Shown here: piece after piece, positions 25,146-33,474 of the stretch
Layout: each line of letters begins with the position of its first letter
Numbering within the stretch: the first letter of the stretch is position 1
Assembly (NCBI RefSeq): GCF_003049505.1
Contig: NZ_PYWN01000088.1
Coordinates: forward strand, 1-44,732
Source of the DNA: Metasolibacillus meyeri
Lineage (GTDB): Bacteria; Bacillota; Bacilli; Bacillales_A; Planococcaceae
Reading direction: 5' to 3'
Length of the DNA stretch: 44,732 bases
The notes under the pieces: model-generated
The model's database searches: none
What the model saw: the letters and a program-made list of their open reading frames with translations, nothing else
Told to the model about the DNA's origin: nothing
Made by a program: the position numbers and the translations under genes

Positions 25146-25243
25146 TGTCCAACCTTCTTTCTACTTTACAATTGAATCGTACCTGAAAATAGCTAATCAT
25201 CACAACAATATTTTGCTATAGTAAAAGAGAGAGGTGAGGGCAT

Positions 25244-25930
25244 ATGAAAAAATATCAGCATTTATTATTTGATTTAGATGATACATTACTAGATTTTGGA
25301 GCAGCTGAGGATGTAGCACTCCACCGTTTATTTGAGGAGAAAAAAATCCCTTTAACGGAAGATATAGAGGCGAACTATCGTCAAATTAATAGCAACTTAT
25401 GGACTAGATTTGAGAATGGTGAGATTACACGCGATGAAGTCCTTGCAACGCGCTTTGCTAAATTGTTTGCAGCATATGGTCAAGAAGTTGATGGTGTACA
25501 ATTTGATGAGAAATATCGCAATTATTTAACGGAAAGCAAAGTATTTGTGAAGGGCGCGTGGGAGCTCATAAACAAGCTGGCACTACAATTCGATTTATAT
25601 TTAGTGACAAATGGTGTATCCACAACTCAATATAAACGTTTACAAGTAACAGGACTAGCACCATTTTTTAAAAATGTATTTGTATCTGAGGATACAGGCT
25701 ATCAGAAGCCAATGAAAGGCTATTTTGATTATGTATTTGAGCGCATCCCGAATTTCCATACAAAGAAGGCATTAATTATTGGAGATTCCTTCCACGCAGA
25801 TATCGTAGGTGGCATTGAAGCGGGCATCGATACATGCTGGCTCAATCCAAATGGGAAGCAGTCAGTAGATAATTACAAACCTACCTATGAAATAGTGGGG
25901 TTACAGCAATTAGAGAAAATTTTATTATAA
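25244..25930 (+). CDS. yfnB: HAD-superfamily nucleotidase, YjjG/YfnB type
   Basis: This 228-residue HAD hydrolase has motif I DLDDTLLDFG, motif II VTNG, the motif III lysine in YQKP and motif IV IGDSFHADIVGG. The pattern matches the YjjG family, house-cleaning 5'-nucleotidases for non-canonical pyrimidine nucleotides; the B. subtilis relative is YfnB. GAGAGGTGA lies before the ATG. It is a single-gene unit with a strong terminator. Confidence 0.88.
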   Translation: MKKYQHLLFDLDDTLLDFGAAEDVALHRLFEEKKIPLTEDIEANYRQINSNLWTRFENGEITRDEVLATRFAKLFAAYGQEVDGVQFDEKYRNYLTESKVFVKGAWELINKLALQFDLYLVTNGVSTTQYKRLQVTGLAPFFKNVFVSEDTGYQKPMKGYFDYVFERIPNFHTKKALIIGDSFHADIVGGIEAGIDTCWLNPNGKQSVDNYKPTYEIVGLQQLEKILL

Positions 25931-25948
25931 GAGGCTATTATTAGATAG

Positions 25949-25994
25949 AAAGGTCGATTTATACTCAAATTTTGGGTATAAATCGACCTTTTTA
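25949..25994 (+). terminator. Terminator after the YfnB gene
   Basis: AAAGGTCGATTTATAC and GTATAAATCGACCTTT are perfect 16-base arms with a T run. Confidence 0.85.
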
Positions 25995-26037
25995 ATTTAA
26001 TTCTATCATATAGGATAATGCGAAATAATGGTGCATT

Positions 26038-26211
26038 TTGCATTTTCTTTGTGGTGCGCTGTTTAGTATTCGCATCTTTGTCACCGCATATGAACAACCT
26101 CTAGCGCAAATTGTCCATATGTTTGTACAGTTTGGTGTTGCGGTGGTGATTTCAATTCAAATAGCCATAAAGAAGAATAATAGGCATCTGAAATTGCAAT
26201 TAGATACATGA
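26038..26211 (+). pseudogene. Possible remnant open frame in a 320-base gap
   Basis: The interval 25995-26313 has no clear gene. An open frame of 58 codons from a TTG at 26038 encodes two hydrophobic stretches (LCGALFSIRIFV and FVQFGVAVVISIQIAI) and a basic tail. There is no convincing ribosome site or promoter. It may be the end of a decayed membrane-protein gene or chance. Confidence 0.2.
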
Positions 26212-26313
26212 TAAATAAGAAACATTTGGTTCAATGATTCAACGAAAATTTCCCCTTGTATTTGAAAATTGGTGCCATAATTATTGTACGGCTAGATGGG
26301 TAAAAGGTTTCAA

Positions 26314-26994
26314 TTAATCTACCATTCTTTTTTTACAAAGTATTATTGCGGCAACCCAAGCGATGACAACCCATAGTGCAATATTGATTAATGGGGCAAC
26401 AATATCGCCTTGTGCTAAATCGGACAATTGTGTGCTTGGTAGCCATTGGGCGATTTTTAAAAATGGAAAACGCTCAGCTAACAGCATAACAAATGGACCA
26501 AATGGGAAAATAAACGCCACGGGTAATACAGTAAATGTTGTTTCTAATGTTGACTTAGCAAATAAGCCACAAATTGTACCTAAAGCTGTATAAAATAATA
26601 TGGATAAAATCATAGCGACCATTAAGGCAATGCTTGGTATATAGTCGATAACATAGCAGCAAACAGTGATAGTGAAAGCGGATATAGCTGAAACTAACGC
26701 GCTTTTACCGATTAAAATATCTGCAAGTGAGGCAGGTGATAGCAATAAGCTACGCAGTGTGTTGCGCTCCTTTTCCTCTGCAATTAGAGCAGCTTGCACA
26801 AAGGCGGTCACCATACCGAAAGTAAAGGCGAGCGGGAACAGCAGTTGTTGAGTGCCATCTCCTCCTTCAGCTCTAGATAAAAACGTCAGAATTATTGGAA
26901 CAAATACCATGACAGAAATAGCGTAATTTCTAGAAAACTCCTTAAAATCCTTCATAAAAATAGCTTGAATGCGCGCAATCGAAATATTCATCAT
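26314..26994 (-). CDS. ABC-2 type transporter permease
   Basis: This 226-residue membrane protein has about six hydrophobic segments and the motif AEEKERNTLRSLLLSPAS, which marks ABC-2 exporter permeases in the loop that meets the ATPase. Its gene overlaps the upstream ATPase gene by four bases, so the two form one exporter. Substrate is unknown; drugs, peptides or lipids are possible. Confidence 0.85.
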   Translation of the reverse strand: MMNISIARIQAIFMKDFKEFSRNYAISVMVFVPIILTFLSRAEGGDGTQQLLFPLAFTFGMVTAFVQAALIAEEKERNTLRSLLLSPASLADILIGKSALVSAISAFTITVCCYVIDYIPSIALMVAMILSILFYTALGTICGLFAKSTLETTFTVLPVAFIFPFGPFVMLLAERFPFLKIAQWLPSTQLSDLAQGDIVAPLINIALWVVIAWVAAIILCKKRMVD

Positions 26995-27839
26995 TGTAAG
27001 TCACTCCCTGTAATTTTCATAAAAATATCGCCTAAAGTTGGTTCATTAGAAAAGATACGAGAAATTTGATTATTTGCCATCCAATCATGTAAAACTGAGG
27101 CATTTTGTGCCGCGTTTTTAATAATGTGAGATGAGCCATCTAGCAATTCCACTGTGATTGTTTGCTCACTATATTGTTCCTTTAATTGCTTCGGCGTACC
27201 AATGGCTTGAATTGAACCTTTATTTAAAAAAGCAACACGGTGGCACAATGTTTCAGCCTCTTGCATATCGTGCGTTGTTAAGAAGATAGTTGTACCTAGC
27301 TCATTTAAAGCGCGTAGTCCATTATAAATATGTGCTGTGTTGACAGGATCAAGTGCGGATGTTGGCTCATCTAAAAATAATAGTTCAGGTTTATGCAAAA
27401 TGGCTCTAGCTAATAAAACGCGCTGTGTCATCCCTTTTGACAACATACTCACTTTTTTCTTTCTCTCTCCATATAAATTGACAAATTCTAGAGCTTCTTT
27501 AATCGCTGTTATAGGTACATCATATAACTTGCAGTAAAGTGCTAAATTTTCCTCAATAGATAACCGAGAATAGAGACCACTGTTATCTGTTAAAATACCG
27601 AATTTTTCCCTATTTTTACTTTTTTGCATGGCGCTAACAGGCATATTGAAAACCCGTGCTTCACCACTATCTTTAAGAAGTTGTGCTGTTAAAACTTTAA
27701 TTGTTGTTGTTTTTCCCGAACCACTTGGACCTAAGAAACCAAAAATTTCTCCTTTTTCAATAGAAAATGTAACATCTGCTAAAGCGTATGATTTTTGGAA
27801 TTTCTTTTTTAAGTGACGAACATCAATAATTGTTGTCAT
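26991..27839 (-). CDS. ABC exporter ATP-binding protein
   Basis: This 282-residue ATPase has Walker A GPSGSGKTT, a Q-loop in KFGILTDNSGLY, a signature region VSMLSKGMTQR (LSKGM in place of LSGGQ, as in other drug or bacitracin-type exporters), Walker B LLFLDEPTSALDP and switch histidine TTHDMQEA. The start at 27839 is chosen because GGAGGGG lies 8 bases upstream, inside a longer frame. It pairs with the ABC-2 permease downstream; the LytTR regulator gene lies just upstream on the same strand. Confidence 0.88.
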   Translation of the reverse strand: MTTIIDVRHLKKKFQKSYALADVTFSIEKGEIFGFLGPSGSGKTTTIKVLTAQLLKDSGEARVFNMPVSAMQKSKNREKFGILTDNSGLYSRLSIEENLALYCKLYDVPITAIKEALEFVNLYGERKKKVSMLSKGMTQRVLLARAILHKPELLFLDEPTSALDPVNTAHIYNGLRALNELGTTIFLTTHDMQEAETLCHRVAFLNKGSIQAIGTPKQLKEQYSEQTITVELLDGSSHIIKNAAQNASVLHDWMANNQISRIFSNEPTLGDIFMKITGSDLQ

Positions 27840-27910
27840 ATCGTATTTCCCCTCCATATTTGTGATGTCTTAAATGTAATAGATGAAAAGGAAATGAGCA
27901 TTCAATTCAT

Positions 27911-27972
27911 GGTGAAAGGAGGGGGAAGAGGGGCGAATGGAGAAATAAAACGGCTAAATGGAGCAAATTATT
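27911..27972 (+). repeat. Weak 21-bp-period array behind the LytTR gene
   Basis: AGGAG (27917), TGGAG (27938) and TGGAG (27959) are exactly 21 bases apart, each preceded by a GG(T/C)GAA-like stretch (GGTGAAAGGAG, GGCGAATGGAG, GGCTAAATGGAG). The GGGCGAA core is shared with the arrays at 40614 and 48. Further decayed units may follow to about 28000. It lies between the LytTR gene and the exporter ATPase gene, within their shared leader on the - strand. Confidence 0.5.
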
Positions 27973-27986
27973 TCCCCGGAAATTCG

Positions 27987-28928
27987 CTAAATTCCGATAA
28001 GTTCTTTTAACGAGGTAAGTTTATTTTTAGACAAAGGAACTGTTGTTTTTGTTGTTGTATGAATGGATAAGCTATAACTATTTTTCGTCCATGTAATAAT
28101 TTCACGTACCTTTTGTAAATTAACAATATAAGAGCGATGGCAACGGAAGAAGCCAAGTGGTAGAAGGCGTTGTTCAAGCTCTGTTAATGTCAATGTACAA
28201 GGATATGCTTCTCCTGCAACATAGACGGAAACATTCCCCTCCACACTTTCTATATAATCAATTTCAGGTGGGTTAAACAAAATAATTTTATCATTTTTCT
28301 TCGTTGGGATTTTCTCAATCTTCATTGGAGAAAATGTTATGATGTCATTTGTTGCTGTATCTTGTCCAACAACATCCAATAAGCATAATCCTTGTGCATC
28401 GAGACGGTTTGTTTCATGACAAGAAATAAATAGATCCTCAACATTATTGGATAGCAATATAATCATTTTTTGAGACAACTTCTCAAATAGTTGTACAGTC
28501 ATTTGTTTTGAAAAATCTTCCATATTTTGCAACGGCTCTTCAACTACAATGATGGAAGCAGGTGTTAAATAAAGCTTTAAATAATGAAGTAATTGACGAT
28601 TGCTATTTGATAACTGAGTTGCTTTCATATTTTTAAAATCAAATAAATCAACAAGCTGTAACAATGCTTCAACCGTTTCGGATGAGTTGAATAGCTTTTT
28701 AAAAAAGGAAACATGCTCTTTTACTGTTAAGCGCTCATAAAGATTATCGTTTTTTAAATGTACATAGCTATTTGGTTGTTTCATCAGTACTTTTAATAAA
28801 TATTGTATTTTTGCTTGATCTGTATAAATGCCCATTATAAATTCCGGTTGATGTGGAATTGTTAGTGGAGGGCATATAATATTGCCAGATTCAACATAAG
28901 CGGGTATATCGATTGTCGTTGTTTGCAT
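27987..28928 (-). CDS. Degenerate ABC-ATPase/LytTR fusion regulator
   Basis: This protein has 313 residues. Residues about 1-200 follow the ABC ATPase layout but have lost its catalytic motifs. The Walker A position reads GIYTDQAKIQ, with no GKS/T; the signature position reads LSNSNRQ; Walker B reads SIIVVEEPLQNM. Residues about 215-313 form a LytTR DNA-binding domain (DYIESVEGNVSVY, LGFFRCHRSYIVNL, VPLSKNKL). It probably controls the ABC-2 exporter genes directly downstream, with the dead ATPase domain acting as a sensor or docking module. Similar fusions are annotated in Bacillus as LytTR-family regulators with an ABC-like domain. Confidence 0.85.
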   Translation of the reverse strand: MQTTTIDIPAYVESGNIICPPLTIPHQPEFIMGIYTDQAKIQYLLKVLMKQPNSYVHLKNDNLYERLTVKEHVSFFKKLFNSSETVEALLQLVDLFDFKNMKATQLSNSNRQLLHYLKLYLTPASIIVVEEPLQNMEDFSKQMTVQLFEKLSQKMIILLSNNVEDLFISCHETNRLDAQGLCLLDVVGQDTATNDIITFSPMKIEKIPTKKNDKIILFNPPEIDYIESVEGNVSVYVAGEAYPCTLTLTELEQRLLPLGFFRCHRSYIVNLQKVREIITWTKNSYSLSIHTTTKTTVPLSKNKLTSLKELIGI

Positions 28929-28957
28929 GCAAAAACCTCACTTTTAGTATGCTAATC

Positions 28958-28986
28958 TTATTATATAATAGAGAAGAGCATGTTAA
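28958..28986 (-). promoter_or_regulatory. Promoter of the LytTR regulator
   Basis: On the - strand, TTAACA (28986-28981) and TAATAA (28963-28958) are 17 bases apart, about 30 bases before the start. A TATAAT overlaps at shorter spacing. No LytTR-site pair was identified with certainty. Confidence 0.45.
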
Positions 28987-29196
28987 AATAAATAGTTAAT
29001 GCTAAGAATAAAGGAAGTGCTATTAGAATGACACCGTTCGTTTAATCGACTAGCAATTAATGAAGGTAGATACATATAAAGCGTATAGCCAATATATTTG
29101 TGATAATGCTTAAAATTGTAATCATCGCGTAAAGGGTTATGAGCGACTTGTTCAATTTGTAGAGAATAATTTAGTTTAAATAAGGGAGAAGGCGTT

Positions 29197-30360
29197 ATGA
29201 ATAAAGCAATTTTTTTACTCGTATCTGTGCAATTTTTTGTATATGTAGGATTCGGGCTAATTATCCCTGTTTTACCAGAGGTTATTGTCCAGCAAGACTT
29301 TCATCCGATGCATGTTGGCGGACTGTTGACGATTTATTCACTTGCGAGCTTTTTTACAGCACCGTTATGGGGGCGCTTATCTGATAAAGTAGGAAGAAAA
29401 AAATTAATATTAGTAGGCTTGCTTGGCTTTAGTTTAAGCTTTATATTGGTTTCAATATTTATACACTCATTGCCAATGCTCTATGCTTCACGCATTGTTG
29501 GTGGTTTGTTTTCAGGAGCTTTATACACAGCCGTAACTGGTTTTATTGGTGATATTTCAAATGAGGACAACCGCAATAAATATATGGGCTTTATGGGGAT
29601 GTCGATTGGTTTAGGGTTTATTTTTGGTCCTGCAATTGGTGGTTTACTTGGAGAAATCAGCATACAGATGCCTTTTACAGTGTCAGCAATCCTAATTTTT
29701 ATGCTGTTCTTCTATGCGTTAGCCGTCTTGAAAGAGCCAGATACATACCGCAAAACGGAAGGGCGTGCACTTATCCCAATGGCGGCTGGTCAGCTATTTA
29801 GCTACCGTATTCGCTATTTATTTGTGTTTTCATTTTTAGTGACATTTTTATTAGCAGGTGTTGAATCGACATTTCAGCTTTTCCACATGGATGCGATTCA
29901 AATTACGCCAGCGCAAATCGGCTCACTGTTTTTATTTAGCGGCTTTGTGGACTTTTTCATTCAAGGGATGGTCGTACGCAAAGTGAAGGATGGACAAGAG
30001 CCGAAATGGTTAATGCTCGCACAAATTATTACAGCAATCGGTTTATTCATGCTACCATTCACGAATAGCTTAGTCTTTGCTGGAGCAGCACTATGCGTAT
30101 TTACGGCAGGAAATGCACTTGCTCGAACGTTAAATACATCGCTTGCTTCGAAGGAATCAGGTGGTATGTATGGCACTGCAGCAGGTGTTATTTATTCGAT
30201 GGATAGCTTAGGACGCATTATCGGACCGTTATTTTTCACGTGGATGCTCACGCTGGCGAGTGGTAAAACGTATTATTTATCAGCAAGCATCGCCATTGCG
30301 AGTATTGTGTTGTTATGGGTTTTTGCAAAAAGTATGAAGTCTTTAAGACAAGTAAAATAG
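29197..30360 (+). CDS. MFS (DHA1-type) efflux transporter
   Basis: This 387-residue protein has about twelve membrane segments. Motif A is GRLSDKVGRKKLI after segment 2, and motif C-like glycine/proline residues occur in GLGFIFGPAIGGLLGE in segment 5. These mark drug:H+ antiporters of the TetA/NorA/Bmr class. The start has AAGGGAGAAGG upstream. The preceding 268-base gap contains the divergent LytTR promoter and no recognisable gene. Substrate unknown. Confidence 0.87.
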   Translation: MNKAIFLLVSVQFFVYVGFGLIIPVLPEVIVQQDFHPMHVGGLLTIYSLASFFTAPLWGRLSDKVGRKKLILVGLLGFSLSFILVSIFIHSLPMLYASRIVGGLFSGALYTAVTGFIGDISNEDNRNKYMGFMGMSIGLGFIFGPAIGGLLGEISIQMPFTVSAILIFMLFFYALAVLKEPDTYRKTEGRALIPMAAGQLFSYRIRYLFVFSFLVTFLLAGVESTFQLFHMDAIQITPAQIGSLFLFSGFVDFFIQGMVVRKVKDGQEPKWLMLAQIITAIGLFMLPFTNSLVFAGAALCVFTAGNALARTLNTSLASKESGGMYGTAAGVIYSMDSLGRIIGPLFFTWMLTLASGKTYYLSASIAIASIVLLWVFAKSMKSLRQVK

Positions 30361-30361
30361 G

Positions 30362-30410
30362 AAGTGTCTGGGAAGTGGTATATTAGATCACTCCCCAGAC
30401 ACTTTTTTGC
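30362..30410 (+). terminator. Terminator after the MFS gene
   Basis: AAGTGTCTGGG pairs with CCCAGACACTT, with an inner AGTG/CACT stem, followed by TTTTTT. Confidence 0.85.
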
Positions 30411-30540
30411 TGGAAGCGTACGGCATTGAGAAAAATGATATCTTCTTTTAAATCGTTGAAAACACTGGCGGTAACGATTTTATTTTCGATAAAGGTGCAC
30501 GAGATTTCTGAATTATTTCTATTATTTTTAAATCAGTACC

Positions 30541-30589
30541 TTGCATTGAACAATAGTGGATGCTATACTACTAATTAATAAATAGTAGT
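30541..30589 (+). promoter_or_regulatory. Promoter with overlapping dyad operator (PadR gene)
   Basis: TTGCAT (30541-30546) and TATACT (30564-30569) are 17 bases apart. ACTACTA (30567-30573) and TAGTAGT (30583-30589) are perfect inverted arms overlapping the -10 box and start site. A PadR dimer binding here would repress its own operon. The region 30411-30540 shows nothing else. Confidence 0.65.
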
Positions 30590-30605
30590 GGGAGGAGGAA
30601 ACGCA

Positions 30606-30920
30606 ATGAATCCACAGTTTAAAAAGGGTGTGCTGAATTTATGTGTACTCGCCTTACTTGAAACGCGCGATATGTATGGATATGAACTAGTACAGGCAAT
30701 TTCAAGTAAAATCAATATTTCTGAAGGGGCTGTGTATCCATTACTACGTCGTTTAACAGCAGAAGGCTATTTTACAACGTATATGGTGGAATCGACAGAA
30801 GGACCTGCAAGAAAGTATTATCAAATTACCGAAGATGGCAAGGCGCAATTGCGCATACAAAAGATGGAATGGGAACATTTTTACCAAGCGGTAAACAGTT
30901 TAATGAATGAGGGGGAATAA
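30606..30920 (+). CDS. PadR-family transcriptional regulator
   Basis: This 104-residue winged-helix repressor contains LCVLALLETRDMYGYELVQAIS, residues about 11-32, then EGAVYPLLRRLTAEGYFTTY (recognition helix and wing) and a C-terminal dimer helix. The start is ATG at 30606 with GGGAGGAGG upstream; a GTG at 30588 would lie in the operator. The next gene follows after two bases, the usual PadR plus HAAS/DUF4097 arrangement, suggesting envelope-stress control. Confidence 0.9.
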   Translation: MNPQFKKGVLNLCVLALLETRDMYGYELVQAISSKINISEGAVYPLLRRLTAEGYFTTYMVESTEGPARKYYQITEDGKAQLRIQKMEWEHFYQAVNSLMNEGE

Positions 30921-30922
30921 TA

Positions 30923-31963
30923 ATGATGGAACAACAATTTTTAAGCAAATTAGAGCGAGCGTTAGCAAAGTTAAATGATGGTGAGCGACAAGATATATTG
31001 CGTGATTTCAAGGAATACTTTGCAAGTGGTCAGGCTGAAGGGAAATCAGTGGAAGAAATAATTACTTCATTAGGTGATGTAGATGAGCTAGCAGCAGAGC
31101 TGTTGAAAGCTTATTCAGAACAGGAATTCATTCAAACATCAAAAACTGTGAAGGAAGAAGAATTCGATCATATTAAAATTGATAGTGAACTTGCTGCTAT
31201 TGAATTATTACCATCACCAACAGGGAAATTTTATACAGAATTAAAAAGCAAAGGCGAGCAATTTATAATGGATGTGGAAATTGCGAATAATACATTGACT
31301 ATTGACATTCAACGAGAGGAAAGTACATTTAAATTATTTGGCTTAAAGATTAATATTAATTTCAATATAGATCATGGGGCGACAGCGTTCGTTTATGTAC
31401 CAGAAAAACTTTACCAAAGCATTGTCATTAAAAATGAAATCGGTGGCTCTGTGATTGAAAAGCTACAAGCAAAGGAGATTAAATGTCATACATCTGTTGG
31501 TAAGACAAAGCTAAAAAATGTCTTAGCTAGTGAGTTAAATGTAAAGTCAAGCGTTGGGAAAGCAGAATTGCAATCAGTTCATGCTACGACAGCTACTGTG
31601 AAAAGTGAAGCTGGCAAAGTCATCATTGAAGACTCTATTGCGGAAATTTGGCATGTAAAATCAGAAGCAGGGCGTGTAGATTTAATCAATATTCAAGGTG
31701 AAATTGATGCGCGTACAGAGGCAGGCAAGATGACGATGGATGTTGAAAGCATTACAAAGCCATTAAAGCTGAAAACAAGTGTAGGGAAAATAGAGGTACT
31801 AACAGCAAAAGCGATTGATAATGCAACAATTGAGGCGAAATCAGAGCTAGGGAAAATTTCGATTTATGGTGAGCGTGGCAAGCGCCTTGTTTATGGTACA
31901 GGGGAAAATTTGATTAAGCTAAAAACAGAGCTAGGTAGCATTGTCATTGATAAAAAATTATAG
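30923..31963 (+). CDS. HAAS domain plus DUF4097 beta-helix protein
   Basis: This protein has 346 residues. Residues 1-65 form a HAAS (DUF1700-like) helical domain: LSKLERALAKLNDGERQDIL, then DFKEYF and LGDVDELAAELL. The rest is a DUF4097 right-handed beta-solenoid with short degenerate repeats of the type VKSEAGKV, TSVGKTKL, SSVGKAEL, TEAGKMTM and SELGKISI. No signal peptide or membrane helix is visible, unlike many HAAS proteins. It is coupled to the PadR gene and may be its partner in sensing envelope or antibiotic stress, as with LiaX/YvlB-type proteins; this is inference. Confidence 0.8.
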   Translation: MMEQQFLSKLERALAKLNDGERQDILRDFKEYFASGQAEGKSVEEIITSLGDVDELAAELLKAYSEQEFIQTSKTVKEEEFDHIKIDSELAAIELLPSPTGKFYTELKSKGEQFIMDVEIANNTLTIDIQREESTFKLFGLKININFNIDHGATAFVYVPEKLYQSIVIKNEIGGSVIEKLQAKEIKCHTSVGKTKLKNVLASELNVKSSVGKAELQSVHATTATVKSEAGKVIIEDSIAEIWHVKSEAGRVDLINIQGEIDARTEAGKMTMDVESITKPLKLKTSVGKIEVLTAKAIDNATIEAKSELGKISIYGERGKRLVYGTGENLIKLKTELGSIVIDKKL

Positions 31964-32042
31964 TTCTAAACGCGCGTAGCCAAGCCGTTGTTAGTTTGTT
32001 ACAATAACTGTATAAATGATTGTCTATGGGGTGACGTGAGGA

Positions 32043-32690
32043 ATGGTTTGGATATTGCTAGGTGTATTTCTATTCATAGCTATAGTAATGCTTATTGTTT
32101 ATAAATATGATGATTCTTTATTTAGTAAAGCGACGTCGTATTCGATTTTCGATGTACTAAGTAATAGTAGAGTTCATACATTATATAAACTGACAGCGGA
32201 ATTAAAAGCGACGAAAGAAAAATATGATATTTTATTTGATGTACAGCTTCAACCAAATGAAAAGCCAGTAGATGTGTTGATTATGCACGCATCAGGCATT
32301 TATGTAGTACATGTAGAGCAGAAAAAGGGCTGGATTGCGGGACGTGAGCAAGATATTGAATGGTCACAGCTTCTACATAAGGAGCGAAAAGAGACTTTCC
32401 CAAACCCAATCCATCAAGCTCAACGTAGTGTCTATACATTGCGTGATGTATTGCCTACAGTAGATGCAGAGGCGTATAAAGCAATTGTTGTCTTTACAAA
32501 TGAATGCTCCTTCCAGAAAATTGAGCTGCATTCTGATAATGTAGATGTGTTGAAGACAAATGATTTAAAGAGCTGGATTGTGCATTTACATCAACAGAAA
32601 AAAGTATTATCGCCTGAAAATATACAGGCAGCCTATGATGCATTAAAGGATAGAAAAACAACCGAGCATTTAGCGATGGAAACGACTTAA
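32043..32690 (+). CDS. NERD-domain (nuclease-related) membrane-anchored protein
   Basis: This 215-residue protein has one N-terminal membrane segment (WILLGVFLFIAIVMLIVY), followed by a cytoplasmic NERD-like domain. The domain has the order DVLIMHASGIYVVHVEQKKGWIAG (residues 78-101), then DIEWSQ, then NPIHQAQRSVYTL, then IVVFTNECSF. The usual catalytic-type Asp and Glu/Lys positions appear as DV and EQKK. NERD proteins are predicted nucleases or nucleic-acid binders of poorly known role. The ATG closely follows GTGAGGA. Confidence 0.72.
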   Translation: MVWILLGVFLFIAIVMLIVYKYDDSLFSKATSYSIFDVLSNSRVHTLYKLTAELKATKEKYDILFDVQLQPNEKPVDVLIMHASGIYVVHVEQKKGWIAGREQDIEWSQLLHKERKETFPNPIHQAQRSVYTLRDVLPTVDAEAYKAIVVFTNECSFQKIELHSDNVDVLKTNDLKSWIVHLHQQKKVLSPENIQAAYDALKDRKTTEHLAMETT

Positions 32691-32696
32691 ATATGA

Positions 32697-32738
32697 GACT
32701 GCTAGGAAAGAGTAATTAGACTCTCCTAGCAGTTTTTT
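32697..32738 (+). terminator. Terminator after the NERD gene
   Basis: GACTGCTAGGA and TCCTAGCAGT arms, with an inner AGAGT/ACTCT stem, are followed by TTTTTT. Confidence 0.85.
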
Positions 32739-32885
32739 GTTGTAAAAGTGTCAAAAATGTTTAGAAAATGTGTGATAAGAAAGAAGAAAGAGTGAAAAAG
32801 GGCTAGCTCACATTGACATATAGATTGGCGATGACCAATACTTATGATGACGTTAGTCAGAGTACCTACAATTGAATGGAAAGTA

Positions 32886-33470
32886 GTGAGTGTATTGCGA
32901 AAAAAACGATTATTTTCTTCTATATTATTTTTCTCCATTTTGTTGATCGGATGCAGCCAACAAGTGAAAGATCCACTTAATTGGGAGCTGAAAGAGTTTA
33001 CATTTGCCAATCAGGAAGACCAAGAATTTGGATTAGCTGATTTAAAAGGGAAGATATGGGTAGCCGATTTTGTATTTACAAATTGTGTGACAGTTTGCCT
33101 ACCAATGATGGCGAATATGACGGAGCTACAAGAAAAGTTAAAGGAAGAGAAGTTGGATGTAGAATTAGTGTCCTTTAGTGTTGATCCAGAAATAGACACA
33201 CCAGAAATTTTAAAAAAATATGCGTTGAGCTACGGTGCAGATTTATCTAATTGGAACTTGCTAACAGGTTATTCACAAGAAACAATTGAGCAGTTCGCGT
33301 TAGAAAATTTTAAAACAATTGCTAAAAAGCCTTTGGATGATACGCAAGTGATACACGGCACATCTTTTTATTTGATTAATAAAGAGGGAATCATCATCAA
33401 AAATTATAATGGGCTAAATGTACCGTATGAAGAAATAATTAAAGATATAAAGCTGCTATCGAAGGAGTGA
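32886..33470 (+). CDS. SCO1/SenC-family copper chaperone lipoprotein (BsSco-like)
   Basis: This 194-residue thioredoxin-fold protein has a signal ending in lipobox LIGC. It carries the copper-binding CX3C (C67, C71 in NCVTVCLPM) and the distal histidine (H157 in VIHGTSFYL). SCO proteins deliver copper to the CuA centre of cytochrome c oxidase on the outer membrane face. The start is uncertain: GTG 32886 (used), TTG 32895, or ATG 32844, which would add a long polar head before the signal peptide. No strong ribosome site is seen for any of them. Confidence 0.85.
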   Translation: MSVLRKKRLFSSILFFSILLIGCSQQVKDPLNWELKEFTFANQEDQEFGLADLKGKIWVADFVFTNCVTVCLPMMANMTELQEKLKEEKLDVELVSFSVDPEIDTPEILKKYALSYGADLSNWNLLTGYSQETIEQFALENFKTIAKKPLDDTQVIHGTSFYLINKEGIIIKNYNGLNVPYEEIIKDIKLLSKE

Positions 33471-33474
33471 GTTC

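Noticed and set aside
28987-29196. A short regulator gene before the MFS transporter.
   Set aside because: All frames are broken by stops within about a dozen codons and no ribosome site leads into any of them.
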